In this document: positions 47,820-59,749 of the stretch, piece by piece
How positions within the stretch are numbered: position 1 is the stretch's first letter
How the letters are laid out: each line of letters begins with the position of its first letter
Assembly (NCBI GenBank): GCA_020226215.1
Contig: CM035230.1
Span: 6,533,501-6,597,500, forward strand
Source: Sindora glabra
Taxonomy: Eukaryota; Streptophyta; Magnoliopsida; Fabales; Fabaceae
Length of the DNA stretch: 64,000 nucleotides
Direction: 5' to 3'
Made by a program: the position numbers and the translations under genes
The notes under the pieces: model-generated
Told to the model about the DNA's origin: nothing
Database searches by the model: none
The model's input: the letters and a program-made list of their open reading frames with translations, nothing else

Positions 47820-49470
47820 CTATGCACTTGGAGGCTTGTACAACTTCTCCACCATCTTCCTGTATTCTGTACAGCACAGAAAAATCAAAATCAAGTTCAG
47901 TCTTCAGGCTGTTGATAATTTAATCAGAAACTGCAAACAAACAAATTCTTAATCTTATCGAAATATATAGGAAAGAGGAGGAAATAAGAATGTTTCTTAC
48001 CTTCTTGGTTGCTCCAAAGTTGTGCTGCTTGGGTATTTAGGGGTGAACTTATGTTTGGCTCTAAAAAATTAGGAATAAATAAATAAGGGCATAAGATGTG
48101 AGAATCAGGATTTTTATTTTCAGAAAATTCGTTAGTGTTTTGTGTATTATGATACCTCCGAGCAGACTTTGAATTGATAGAAGAATTGTTCTCACATCAT
48201 AAGCAGATGACCACTTGTCCTGTAGACAAAAAGGAAAAATAAACACCGGTACAACAAAAGCTGTAAATCGCTCTCTTCAAAATGCCATCATATTCACATT
48301 ACCTGTAGGATGTCCAAGCATATATTGCCATGGATATCCACATTAGGATGGAAGCAGGTTGTTTCAAACTTGACTTTTGGAGGTTTAAATGGGTAGTCGT
48401 TTGGAAACGAAAGGGATAGCTTGTACTCAGTTCCTTCAAACACTGTATCTTTGCTTCCCGTTATTGTTCCTTTCCAGCAAAATATGTTGTCCTCCTCAGG
48501 GAAGGCAGATATGCCAGAATCTCCACTCATCTAATAATCCAGAGCCATAAGGAAGAAAAATGATTAACGTGTTTGCCAAACACCAACAATACAACTTGCT
48601 GTCTGCAATCTAAATTTACAGAGAATTGAAACTACCTCATTATAACCTAAAGGACAAAGAAAATTTAGTCCCATTCTAAAGGATTTTTTCCACGGAACTC
48701 TTGCAAGATGATTTTCTTATATCAAAATTTTCTTGCAGATAAAAAATTGGTAAAGATAAGGACAATCTCCTACTGGGTTTTCCGTTTTCCGACGTTCATC
48801 TTTCGCTTCCTTAAATTTCACATATACAGATCCTACCAGCAGCCAAACAAACAATCCAAGCTATAAAGAGGCAATAGCAAGGCATAAGCTTCTTACCATC
48901 AGAGCCATCAATTCTGACTGCAACCTGTCGGACATAAGCACAAGAAAGAAAGGTGTTAGATACAATAATGAATTCACCCTAATTCTTCTTGAGATCCTAC
49001 CGTAGGCAATCTTACAAGGGGGCAAAAAAAACTAATTCAAAGTTCAATTCAATAGGGCAGCAGAACCACAAGCAAATCTCAATCGAGAAAAGAAAACCCA
49101 GATTATAACAACTGGTTGATCATTGATTGTCATTTGTCACCAACAAGTTTAGACGATATTAAACGTTGCAAAGGAAATACACCAAATAACGCACAACATC
49201 ATCAAGTCAAGAACCAAACCAATTGTCGAGGCAGCACCAAGAAAAGGAACCAAAAAAAAAAAAAAAAAACAGGAAATGATGAACAAGAAAAACAGAATCT
49301 TGACAAATTATTTCAGCAAAATGAAAAATAGGTGAAAGAATCAGTAACCTTTTGAGAACAGATTGAGAATCAACGGTCTTTGCTGGAGGGACAGATTGCT
49401 TTGCTGGAGTAACGACGGCGGTTGGAGTAATGTTGCCATGAGCAGCTTCAATATTCCTACCACTGGCCAT
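47820..49470 (-). CDS. UBC19/UBC20: Cyclin-selective ubiquitin-conjugating enzyme E2 (UBE2C / plant UBC19-UBC20 type), six exons
   Basis: The enzyme takes activated ubiquitin from E1 on a cysteine and works with the APC/C E3 to mark cyclins for degradation. Coding exons in gene order: 49470-49349, 48924-48897, 48530-48303, 48219-48156, 48060-48001, 47866-47820. All five introns are GT-AG and the phases join without a break to 549 bases, 182 residues plus TAG, close to the family's usual 180. The variable N-terminal tail (about 30 residues) precedes KTVDSQSVLKR. The UBC fold follows, with ISAFPEEDNIFCWKGTI, the HPN motif at 111-113 and the catalytic Cys121 in HGNICLDIL. RTILLSIQSLL downstream resembles the destruction-box region of this E2 class. 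The C-terminus is YKPPSA. The start is the first ATG after the leader and matches the family. I see no defect, so the gene looks functional. Confidence 0.96.
48897..48924 (-). other. UBC19/UBC20: 28-base exon 2 of the E2 gene
   Basis: This very short exon encodes LQSELMALM plus the last base of the preceding Arg codon. It has a CCGACAG acceptor and a GTAAGAAG donor. Without it the frame would shift, and the family's conserved QSEL...L block is supplied only here, so the exon is secure. Confidence 0.9.
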
Positions 49471-49597
49471 TATGGAAAAAACAAAAAATTTTCCGAAATT
49501 TCAACGAGAGATTAAGCGGCAATTGGAGAGAGCAAACAGTAATCCTTCAGAAGGAGGAGAGAGAGAGAGAGAAGAGAGAAGAGATCGTGAACTGAGC
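49471..49597 (-). promoter_or_regulatory. UBC19/UBC20: 5' leader of the E2 gene with a CT-rich tract
   Basis: Between the likely start site (about 30 bases past the TATA box) and the ATG. It contains a CT-dinucleotide tract on the coding strand at about 49553-49585. Such tracts are common in leaders of plant housekeeping genes. No upstream ATG was examined in detail. Confidence 0.5.
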
Positions 49598-49624
49598 GGG
49601 ACTGCTTCCTTGGCTTAGGTGAGG

Positions 49625-49632
49625 TTTATAAA
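49625..49632 (-). promoter_or_regulatory. UBC19/UBC20: TATA box of the E2 gene
   Basis: TTTATAAA on the coding strand, about 155 bases before the ATG. It is isolated in a relatively GC-rich promoter, so less likely a chance match than in the AT-rich spacer. Confidence 0.6.
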
Positions 49633-49686
49633 GATTCAAATGATTTGAACGTTAGGAGGGGGCCGAGATGACTGTTGCCCACTAGT

Positions 49687-49697
49687 CACAACGGCTA
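49687..49697 (+). promoter_or_regulatory. UBC19/UBC20: MSA-like M-phase element in the E2 promoter
   Basis: CACAACGGCTA matches 10 of 11 positions of the plant mitosis-specific activator consensus YCYAACGGYYA, bound by three-repeat MYB factors. It lies about 60 bases upstream of the TATA box; these sites work in either orientation. A second AACGG core lies at 49718-49722 on the other strand. G2/M expression would fit the enzyme's role. Confidence 0.55.
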
Positions 49698-49759
49698 GTG
49701 CGCTTTTCCAACAGGCGCCGTTTGCGGGGAGACACGGTCCTGACCTTCGCCGTCGTATT

Positions 49760-50384
49760 TTATCATTTTTTTGCCTTTATTTTCGTAGTATGAATTCATA
49801 ATTCAATAACTAACCCATTCCCGAAATTGACCGTGGATTTGCCACAACCTCACAGGGTGTAGATTCTATCAGTAAAATCTAATTTCTTTGTTAAAAATAT
49901 ATAAAAAATGTAAATTAAGATAATATAATTACCAGTCAGACAAAATTCCTACGCTCAAACAGTTTATTTAAACATAAACATTTATGAAAATCAATTAAAA
50001 ATATCATGACATATAGACAAAGTGATCTGGTCCATCATTAATTTAACTGAATGCAGCAGTTTTTTATAAACTCCCCTCCCCACAAACTTTAATTATTAAC
50101 TTGTTACTAGTTTAAATAAAATAAAAAAAGTGCATCAGTTTCACCTTCATATACTTTTTAATTATCGAAAACCATAAACCTTAGAGCAAATCCATTTGAT
50201 TCCTCGAATCTAAATTTAAGTAATCAAACAAATAAAATTAAATTGTTAAATGAAAATATATACTAAATTTACATTAGTGTACTGTTTTAATTGAGTTCTA
50301 AATACCTATTTTAAGTTATTTGAATAAATTAGTGTGCTTAGGACTAAATTAAAACAATACACACTAATATAAATTAATATATTT
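49760..50384. other. Spacer, no gene
   Basis: AT-rich; nothing recognised. Confidence 0.4.
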
Positions 50385-50890
50385 TTCTTTTAACCATTTA
50401 ATTTTATTTGTTTGATTACTTTTTTTTTCGATAATTCAATAACATCACCAAAGATTAAATAATTTATCAGGAAAATATTCGGGATTGTTAACACCAAATC
50501 ATGTTGCAAACTAAATGAGACAATGTATGTATGCATGACTCTAACCTGCCAGTTTTGAAAAAACAACAACTTGCACTGCTTGGAAAGAGCTGAGAGAGAT
50601 AACAATTTGTAATCTACAAATGTTAACATATCTGCTAATTTTTATGAATCTTATTCCAAAATTACTCGTTGACATCCCATTTGCCATGCTAGATTAATTC
50701 TATGAAAAGCATCCCACAACTTCGCAATAATGGAGGAATAAATACTCGTTATTATTAAAGAAACTACAAATTCATTTTCCATCACTACATCAGATGCGAC
50801 CACCTTTTCTAGCCAATCTAGGATTATTTTTCGAAGCACCATCACTATTTATCTTTCTCCATCTTGAGGGAAGTGGATTCCACGAATGTC
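50385..50890 (-). pseudogene. LINE-type RNase H domain fragment
   Basis: Read on the minus strand from about 50890: RWRKINSDGASKNNP (the RNase H start with its first Asp), then ELWDAFHRINLAWQMGCQRVILE in the middle, then DYKLLSLSALSKQCKLLFFQNWQVRVMHTY (in the frame at 50629-50390). The order is that of the C-terminal RNase H domain of plant LINEs and related reverse transcriptase-like proteins. Frameshifts separate the three pieces and stops follow, so it is a fossil. The reverse-transcriptase-proximal half lies at 51500-52198 beyond an inserted repeat. Confidence 0.7.
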
Positions 50891-50929
50891 AAACAAAAAT
50901 CTCCCCGCTTCGGCAAACTTGCCATTACC

Positions 50930-51499
50930 GAGCAAGCTTTTGATATATTTATAGCTATATTTGTCGGATAGGCCATCCTAGCTAGTATGTGCAAGCCTTT
51001 ATTTTAAAGGTTTGAGTCAAGTCCTACATAGCTCACAAGCCTTTTTAATTTAAAATTATTTTTAATTTTTTAAAATTTTCATTAATAAAAAATTTAGAAA
51101 CATTTCAAAGTGCCACATAACTATTCATAAATAAATCAAAACACTTTTTGTATTTATATATAACATTAAAAAAATACTATACATATATAAATAAGCCATT
51201 AAACACAAAATAAAAATATTATTTACAAATAATTCATAAGATAACCCTATATAACTTAAAAGTGAGGGCAATATAATTTTGTTTGGATTAAACCTATATA
51301 AAAATTAAGAAACTAAAAATTGAAAAATAAAATTTTTGCAAGCTAACTTAACCCATCAATAAATTAGCCTGCGTAAATGGTAGCCATGCAAACCCAATCA
51401 AGTTTGGCCCGCACTTAAATAAGCCTTTAATTTAAAGGCCTGAGTTTATGAAACCTGTAGACAAACTAGTTGGCCCATGGCTTGTAAGCCATTTTCAAC
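50930..51499. repeat. Non-autonomous repeat interrupting the LINE
   Basis: AT-rich, non-coding, with CAAGCCTTT, TTTAAAGG and AGTTTGGCCCG words near its ends and a GCCATTTTCAACCGCTCTA right end, similar in style to the hAT-like unit at 52199-52739. Exact termini and target duplication were not resolved. Confidence 0.45.
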
Positions 51500-52198
51500 C
51501 GCTCTATTTACAAGCATCTTTAGAATTAGTTTACTTAGGTTAGAAAGGTTGCCAAATGAATTGTTAAACAACCTTTCATTCCTCTATCTTTAATTCAACT
51601 GAATACCAATTCCCCATATTGTGGACCAATTCACTTCCAAGCATTTACCTAGCTATCAAGTTAAATTAATTTGAAACCACTCTCTACCTTCAACATAAAG
51701 AAAATATTGCAGTGTCCCACATTTACCAATACTAGCCATATTATTTTTGCATCCTTGTAGTCCCTCTAAACCTAAAGCATATCTCCAAAGTATTTGTGAT
51801 AGATTCTACATGTTGGATCACCGAGATTTCTTCTGCTTCTTTAAATGTTTATCAAAATTTCATTATGGCAACACCTCTGTATGAAAAGCTTAATCTTCTT
51901 TGGTCCATTCCAACTCCACACTTGCTTCCAAAAGGGATTAAATTGGAATTGAAAATGTTAAGTTTGTCTTGATACGTATGCTTAACACTAAACTCACCAT
52001 CGTTAGACCTCTGCCACTTAATTATATCTAGGTCTAACAATGCATTAGGAGGTGGAAATGTAGAGATTTTGAGGATGATATTCCTAGGTAACCATTTTGC
52101 CAAATGACTAAATTCCTAAAGCCCATCATAAAAAATAAAGTCCTTCACTTGAAGGTTCACCATGTTTGTTGGAATTTCCTAGATTGGATGATCCTAAA
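51500..52198 (-). pseudogene. LINE zinc-binding reverse transcriptase C-terminal region, degraded
   Basis: From 52198 leftward the translation gives VKDFIFYDGL, a stop, then LAKWLPRNIILKISTFPPP, DIIKWQRSNDGEFSVKHTY, then a decayed stretch with KLIWLQLINVGH-like sequence. This is the pattern of the zf-RVT region that follows reverse transcriptase in plant LINEs (WLP..I...I.....P..D...W..S.DG.FSV). The clean part is 52103-51852. It is cut at 52198 by the hAT element; the upstream reverse transcriptase and endonuclease parts are not in the window. Confidence 0.75.
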
Positions 52199-52739
52199 TT
52201 AAGTTATACATGGGTCGGACAACCCGTATAATGCGATAGGCCTAACTTGAAAAAATATAGGATTTGAGCTCCTTTTTTGGCTCGATAGACTTATTGGGCT
52301 TTTTCTTAATGACTCAATTAATAATCAGACCGAGTTCAAGTCAAGATAAAAAGAAACAAGTTAACCCAGCCAGGCCCGTTTATATTAATTTATTTCTAAT
52401 AATATAATTATATATTAAAAATAATTATATCTAATCATTTTTAATAAAAAAAATATTAATTTTATATAATTAAATATTTTATATATTTAAATATCATATT
52501 ATCTCTTTAAATGTACATTTTTATTTTAAAATTTATTTTTACCTAAAATAAAAAATTATTTTATTTAGGCTACCTGGTTAGGTCATCGAGCCTTGAATTA
52601 AAAAAATTAGGGTGGGCTAGGGTAAATTTTTTTTTTAAAAGCAAACAAGTTAGCCTAGGCTTGGGTCGTGAATTTCATATAATTCAGTCCATATAGACCT
52701 GGCTTGAATCCCACCCAACTTGGCCCATATACACCTCTA
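52199..52739. mobile_element. Non-autonomous hAT element in the LINE, target duplication ATCCTAAA/GTCCTAAA
   Basis: The 541-bp element has no coding capacity. The right terminal repeat, read inward, is TAGAGGTGTATATGGGCC, a known style for plant non-autonomous hATs; the left is TTAAGTTATACATGGGTC, 11 of 18 matching. The 8 bases outside are ATCCTAAA (52191-52198) and GTCCTAAA (52740-52747), seven of eight identical, the hAT duplication length. LINE coding sequence runs up to the left border. Confidence 0.75.
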
Positions 52740-52755
52740 GTCCTAAAGCTTGAGA

Positions 52756-55700
52756 TGTTACCTCTTAATTTTCAAGTACCATGACTGGCATAAAATATTT
52801 AATTAGTGAAGATCCATTAACTAAATACCTTTGCAAGCTTTGATATTCTATAAAATTTTCACCACTTATCTAGTAGGAAAATACTTACAATTATATAAGT
52901 ATTGAAACACATAGATAGGAGAGAAAATTAATTTATAATGATATGTATAATAAGGGAAACATAAACATAAGTTTAGAAGATATACAAAATATGCCAATAT
53001 TAATATATACACAATACTCGAGGGAAGAGTACTCTTTGCCATATAAACTAAATTATCTCATAAACTATTCCTTTATACACCTTTACGGAGCAGGGGAAGG
53101 GTTTAGTATATATATTAAGTTGCTTCATCAAGACTACAATTAGCATCTACAAAAGAAATAATGTATACAAGTATGAGTATTAAAGATATTTAGTGAATAG
53201 TTACTTCCCTTTTTTGAGTTTTTACCATAATAGATCAAATATGTAGCAATAAGGTTAAACAATCATCTCAAATAAATTCTAAATAATATTATCTTTTTAT
53301 AATACTTATTCAAATTATTAAACTAAATGGCTACAATTAGTACTCAGGATTTCTTCCTTATAACTTTGGTCCCACCTTATATCCTTTCTTCCCTTAAAAC
53401 TTCAATCCCTCCTTATACCCTTCTACCTTAATAATAATTTGTTATGCAAAAGTTGCATATTTTTCCACATATCATAAATAAGTATCAAGTTGTCATAGCC
53501 ATTGATCATGTATAGGATGAGCATTTATACTTACAATAAGTAGTGATGGAATATTATAGGTAATAACCATGATGGGACACTATAAGCATCAATCATGATG
53601 GGACACCTTAGGTATCAATTATGATGGGATACCATTGGTATCAACCATGCATTTTATTATCATATATCATAGGTGTGGTCAAAATACCAACTTAGCCATA
53701 AGTATTTATTAAATATTCTAATAACAAATACGGTATATGAATATCCCAAGACCAAAAGTAATTCGAATAATAAGTGTGTGATATCCATTTAAGACATATT
53801 TCATTAAACCAAAAGCCTTACTAGGCCATAAGGGGGCATTTATGAGCTAGCTCCCTTCTTACTACTCAAACTCAATCAAACTTTCACCAAAAATTTTTCT
53901 AAGACTCTTAACTAACCTATTATGAATCATCAAAGGCTAATTATTTTACACAATTATGGTTTCTTGGTACTTTTCATGTAGAAATGATAGCTCATTCTCA
54001 AAATAAGGTCAATATGTGGGCACTTGCAATTTAAGCCCCTTTTCATCAATCAAATGGAAGTCAATTACTTTTCAAATTTGTCATAACATACTTAACGTTA
54101 ATCAAGGAGTAACTTCCTTGTTGCACAACAATTTTTTTCATTTTTCTATGGCATTAGAGGCATAAACTCATAATAGCAAATTTTAGCACTAGAGCTATAG
54201 AAACAAAATTATCATTTAGATAATCAAATCAATTTAATTGCCACTAAAATTTGACACAAAGTTGATAACATCCTAAATAACATATCTTGAAAGTTTTATA
54301 ATTTTTATTAATCATTTAGTAGTTCAAAATTTTCCAAACCCAAGACTGCATAAACAGGGTCCAGAATTAGGATTGTATTGGAATATTTAAAATAGAAAAA
54401 TTTGTTAGGTAACCAAATGGGCTTCAAATGCCACTAAATTTGGACGTGAGTTTCATAACATATGAAAAGGTAATTACACAAATTTTTATAATTTTTCCCA
54501 ATCATTTGTTTACCCAAATATCCCAAAAAATAAAAGCAAAACTTACCAACATTCTATTCTAACTTCGTTCCTCCTAGGCTTAAAAATATTCATTCTTTAC
54601 ATTCTTAAAATTTTCCAAAAATTTCCTTATATTTCTTAACATCATTTATGACATTAAAACATCAAAATTTGTAATTAAAAAAAATCCAAATTGTGATTTC
54701 AAAAGGGCAAACAAAATATGTTAATAAACTCCCTTAATAAAATTCTATTTTAAAATTTTCCTATAATCATCTTACAATCTATTTTGTTGAAAATTCTTCC
54801 AATGTCATCAAACCCAATAACATCCTAATATCATCAAAAAATATCCAAAAGGGCACAAAATCAGAACCATGTCTTCATACATAGCCATAAATAAAAATCA
54901 CAATAATATCAACATTAATCCCAATTTTTATCACTTTCTATAGGGAAATTCTAAAGAAAAAGGGTAGTTACCACTCACGTTAAATTTTTAAAGCTTCTAA
55001 TATACTGGATACTCACTAGGGGCAGCTGAACTCTAAACAAAATAATAAATTTCATTTTAGAAAATTTAGAGGAAAATATATCATGAAAACATAAGGAAAA
55101 GAAGAAGAAAGCATGTATACCTTTAAGACTTTTGTAGGGAAAGCTCATGAAAAAATTTTTATGCAAGAAAATTTGAAGATAAAACCTTAGCAAGAGGAGG
55201 AGGAAGAAGACACAACTGGGATGAAGAAAAAGATAGGAAAAAAATGGCCAAAATGCTTTAAAGGGTTACAAGTCAAAATGGTCTCCAATCATAATTTTGA
55301 AAATCCTTAATTCTTTTTGTTTTGAATAAAAAAACATGTGATAATTTTTAAGTCCACATGGTGCATGACTTTCTTGGCTAAAAATCCAAGGTTTTCATTA
55401 GATTTTTTTTAATAAAATAATTTTAGAATTTCTAGAGAAATTATTAACCAAATTACCTCTAATTTTTTCTTTTTTTTCACTTAAGTCCTTAGCTTCTTTT
55501 AAAAGTTTGGGCCCATATTATTGGGCTTTAAAAATAAAATTTAAGCCTCTAAAAATTGGGGCAAATTATCGTAATACCAATAAAAATTAACCATTTAAAA
55601 AGGATTTATTACAAATTAGCCCTAATTTTTTTATTTTCTTGTATTTTTACCCCTAAACTTTTAGATATTTTTATGCCTTTATTTCTACATTTCCATATAC

Positions 55701-56066
55701 ATTTTGGATCTAAAAAATTTGACTTAGTTTAGACCAAGGATTTGCAAATTAATTTACTAAGTTTTTAGCTTAATTTTTCACTTTTCAATTAATTCGGATT
55801 TTGAGAATTTCAATAAATTTTTATGCAAATTTTTCCTAAACTTATTATTAGATTTTTAATTGGATTTTAATCTATTTTGATTCCTAATAAAACTTTTATA
55901 AAAATTCAAGTTAGACATATATTCAAGTTATTCTTACAATTCTCCCGAATTTTACCTGATTTCTCCACTGAGTTTTCTAATTTGGATGTTTTCTAATAAA
56001 ATACCTACTTGGAATTTCTAATTCACTTCAAGTATTTTCTAAAGAAGACTCCTATAAGATATTACA
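52756..56066 (+). mobile_element. Family-B solo LTR, perfect target duplication TGAGA
   Basis: The 3,311-bp unit starts TGTTACCTC and ends AGATATTACA, flanked by exact TGAGA copies (52751-52755, 56067-56071). After the start, the TTTTCAAGTACCATGACTGG and CATAAAATATTT blocks match the starts of the minus-strand family-B LTRs at 42455 and 10898. Near 54968 the reverse complement of GTGAGTGGTAACT occurs, and 55500-55740 mirrors 8120-8400 (GGGCCCATATTATTGGGC, CCTAATTTTTTTATTTTC). No internal region. Frames such as 52943-53143 and 54975-55193 are not conserved in the other copies. Confidence 0.85.
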
Positions 56067-56944
56067 TGAGATTATCTAGTCAACAATCGTCCTAAAAAAT
56101 TGATTAGCCATTATGCAAACTCCTCTTAATCCTTTTAATGACATATTTCCATATTTTGCTTAGACTTTTTAAAAGAATCAAATCAAAATTGTTGACTACA
56201 AATTGTTAAAACCAGCCATTATCTTGGATATTTGCCTTTCAATACCTTAATCTGTAAATTAGAATCATTCATCACTAGGTTCCAACCTAGTTTCATTAAG
56301 CAAGCTTCATTCATGACTTTTAAGTTATGGAATCTCAATCCTCTAGCCACCTTTGGGTGAGTGAACAATAACTTAATATTATATTAGAGTAAACTAAATG
56401 AATTTGTACCAATGTTTATGCCTTATCTAAAGGTAAGTTAATAATTAAAAACTATAAAAGAGATAAGTATTTTTATTTTATTTTAATTAATGGCAAGTTA
56501 GTAAGTAAAATTTATAGGATGGTAAGTTTACAAAATCTATTACATACAATTGAGAATGGATCTCATCACTTTGTCCACTTGTCAAAATATTCTCAATTGA
56601 TTTTTTTTTGGACATTCATGCCTAAGTAAAGTGCATGAATATGATAGTCTTGCCTTTCTTTAATTTGTAATATTTTTTTTATTTCAAACTTTGGATAACC
56701 CGATTTACCTTATGAGAATAATGAACCTTAATTGTGAACTCTTGATTATGCTTATGGTGGATTATGCATTAGTAAAAGTCATACTAAATACTAAAGGATA
56801 CTTCTACAAGTTTTTCACTAGGGCTTCATTTGTTTTGAAGCAAAATATTTGCTGTAAGAATAGTTTTATTTATTTTTGTTTATAGTTATAATATATTAAC
56901 ATAACATAAAATATCTTATTTATATAAGAAGTGTGGTAGAAAAT
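56067..56944. other. Spacer, no gene recognised
   Basis: A 64-codon frame at 56691-56885 shows no motif I recognise. AT-rich. Confidence 0.4.
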
Positions 56945-58060
56945 TATCACAACCTAACTTAATCATGACTAGCGTAAATCTTATTATAGATTTCTACGAG
57001 CCTTAAAAAATTTCACTCTTTTTATTTAACAAAAATTTTCAAATTCTAGGGGAATTCAAAATTTCTTACTTCAAAATTTTATGGAAAAATGGATAAAGTA
57101 TCCTATATTTTTGGACACTTTCTGAGGCCACATGCCTTAGAATACAACACTTGTGTTATTTTTTAGATATGACAACAATCATACATACGTACAGTACAAT
57201 ACAATTTAGTTTCATATTTATACATAGATAAATAATTCAAAACATCAAATGTTGAATTAATACCATGTCTATTCTCAAATTTTAATCTTAATCCAACAAG
57301 AACCCTAAATATCAAATCTTAAATCCAGGTGATCTTTGCTTCTTTAAGGATGCAATAAGCTTTAACATACTTGTTTAACCTAAAAATATTTTAAATAAAA
57401 TAAAGTGAGTTACGAGAACTCAGTGAACATATATCTATTAGCATCTTGTAGGTGATCAATTTTATATATAATAATCATAAACTAATCAGGTGTTAAATTA
57501 AAAAGTAATAGCAAACCATTTCCTATATTCCCAAAATATATGAAACCATATCCTGAAATAGGGATTCACTTGTACATGACTTAAACTCTGTTTCTTATAG
57601 CACCATCATAGGAGTCCCCACTTTCTATTAGAATTTAAAATCATATACTATCCATTCCAACTAGGCATCACACTCACCAATAACTATTAAGGCTCAAATA
57701 CAAACAAATAGTCATAATCACATCAAACTTTTGCAATCATGATAAATAGTGATATTCAATCATGCATATAGTTACAATAAACATGCATGTAGCCACTTTC
57801 TACTTACAAAGCCATTTCTATGATTTAACTACTCATTAAGAATTTCTCATTTGACACTTAGATCAATTTCATATCTTTAATAAACTGTTTGCTAGGAATT
57901 TATCATCCAGCTCCACATCGTTATATATATTAGGACAACAAAATAAATACAAAAACTATAACATCACATTAGAATTAATATTTTTTATAATGTAAAACCT
58001 AAACTAAATTTATAAATATTTATATCTAAATCATTAAGGCAAATTCTTGTATGTTGAATA
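56945..58060 (+). repeat. Truncated family-A LTR (5' part)
   Basis: Starts TATCACAACC (decayed TGTCACAACC). The GACTAGCGTAAATC, CCTTAAAAAATTTCACTC, GTGAGTTACGAGAACTC and AATTTCTCATTTGACAC blocks correspond, in order, to those of the family-A LTRs. The GC-rich core and tail are absent; similarity fades at about 57960-58060, so it is truncated. Confidence 0.6.
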
Positions 58061-58164
58061 AAGCTTTGTTGCACTACACATTTATAAGCATTCAACAAAT
58101 ATTTTAAAGATATCTACAACACAATAGCCTTCATCACTAAATGTAGAGTTTATATGGAATTTTA

Positions 58165-58590
58165 AAATAGGTAATCCATTTGCATAGCACATTTTGAAGG
58201 GTTGTTAGTCCACTTCAATCATCTAATCCATTCTTGTAATATCAAAAAATGGATAGGATGATTAAGGTATACTAATAACATTTCAAAATGTGTTGCAAGA
58301 ATGGGTAATCCATTCTATTCTTCCACCTAGACTTTATAATTAGATAATAGAGATAAAGGTATTGTAGAGATATCAAAAATAGAATATAGGAGTGAAATTT
58401 ATAAGAAGTTTGAAAAACCTTAAATATCAATTATTCTAACAAAATTGTCATGTTAATCATATTCTTTTTAAGAAAGCTAGTAGTTGTCATACTATTAGAT
58501 TTCAGTTATGTACAAAACTAATATGTAAACATTTTATAGCGATAATCTTGAAATGCCTTTAGACCAATGAAATACCATTAGACATCAAGT
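58165..58590. repeat. Diverged duplicate repeat, copy 1, with foldback
   Basis: The first of two diverged direct copies, offset by about 927 bases. It contains an imperfect inverted repeat (about 58165-58310): GCACATTTTGAAGGG...TCATCTAATCCATT against AATGGATAGGATGATTAAGG...TTTCAAAATGTG. Farther right, AAGAAAGCTAGTAGTTGTCATA and TATGTAAACATTTTAT match copy 2. Probably two copies of one non-autonomous DNA element or a segmental tandem duplication. Confidence 0.6.
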
Positions 58591-59064
58591 ATTTATAAAA
58601 TAACATTATAGGTTTTAGGAAAAATCTTTAGATGACAATTTCATTAACAATTGAGGTATTAATCTACAATCAAATTATAAATTTATATGAAAATTTTTTT
58701 ATCTCGATGTATTTTATTCGTTACACTTTGTAAATCAAATGCCTAATATATAAATTTATAGTAAAATTTAATTGTCATTGAATAATTTATAACAAAGGTA
58801 CAATTAGATAAGAAAAGAAACAAACTATTATTCAAATTTATTCTGATGTTTTCTTTCTTTCCAAATCATTACATCAATATATTTATTCCATAAAAAAAAA
58901 CCTACACAAAAACAACATTCGATTATCAATACAAATTTTATAGCATAATCACTATTTATATAAATTTATTCTAGAAATTAAAATCGTTGTTTCAAATTTT
59001 TATGTGTTGAAGAAAACTAATTTGTTTTTCTTAAGTTGAAATGCTCCATAAGATTCTATAGATA

Positions 59065-59515
59065 TTACACATCCATTCGTTGCTCTAGAGTACTAGGTGG
59101 AATATAAGGACTACACACCCATTCTCATTGCACATTTAGAAATGTTTTGAATTTTATGGGAGCATACCATCCAACCATAATTATCTTCATGGTTATCTTG
59201 AGTAGAAGATAACTATGTTTACATAGAATACTCCTATAAGATTTGAAGCATTTCTAAATCTGCAATAAGGATAAGTGTATTATCCTTTTATGCCACCCAA
59301 ACACAAAATGGAGTAAGAGAGAAATTTATAGGTAGTATCAAAAGTAATTGACATTGGTTATTAATGTGAAATTAACATCCTATATATCACCATTTTTAAA
59401 GTAAGCTAGCAATTGTCATATCTTTGAACATCAATGTTATCTAAAATCAATGTATAAACATTTTATATCTCCTAACGAGACATTTCAAATGCCTTTTGGA
59501 TGATGATTATGTAGA
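59065..59515. repeat. Diverged duplicate repeat, copy 2, with foldback
   Basis: The second copy. Its inverted repeat pairs TTGCACATTTAGAAATGTTTTG (about 59130) with CATTTCTAAATCTGCAATAAGG (about 59250). AAAGTAAGCTAGCAATTGTCAT and TGTATAAACATTTTATATC match copy 1. The left edge GATATTACACATCCATTC may overlap an LTR-like end. Confidence 0.6.
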
Positions 59516-59749
59516 AAATTGATGTCTTTAAATTTTTCAATTTAGCTTTAAACATCAATTAAGTTTAAAATTGACATCATAATTTTTTTATTAATTTTAA
59601 AATAATCACTACATTCAAATATATGTTGATTATAATTAATACTCATTATCTTAAATTTTCACATAATTTCAAAAATAATACTATCTCAAAAGAGATATCC
59701 ATCAATAATTTTATAGTAGTGATTGTAACTAAATAAAATTCCTTCAAGG

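Noticed and set aside
49207..49470. An 87-codon protein starting at the E2 ATG
   Set aside because: It reads through the donor site of intron 1; splicing to exon 2 gives the conserved protein.
49718..49728. An E2F site overlapping TTTGCGGG in the E2 promoter
   Set aside because: It lacks the required C at the sixth position of the TTTSSCGS consensus.
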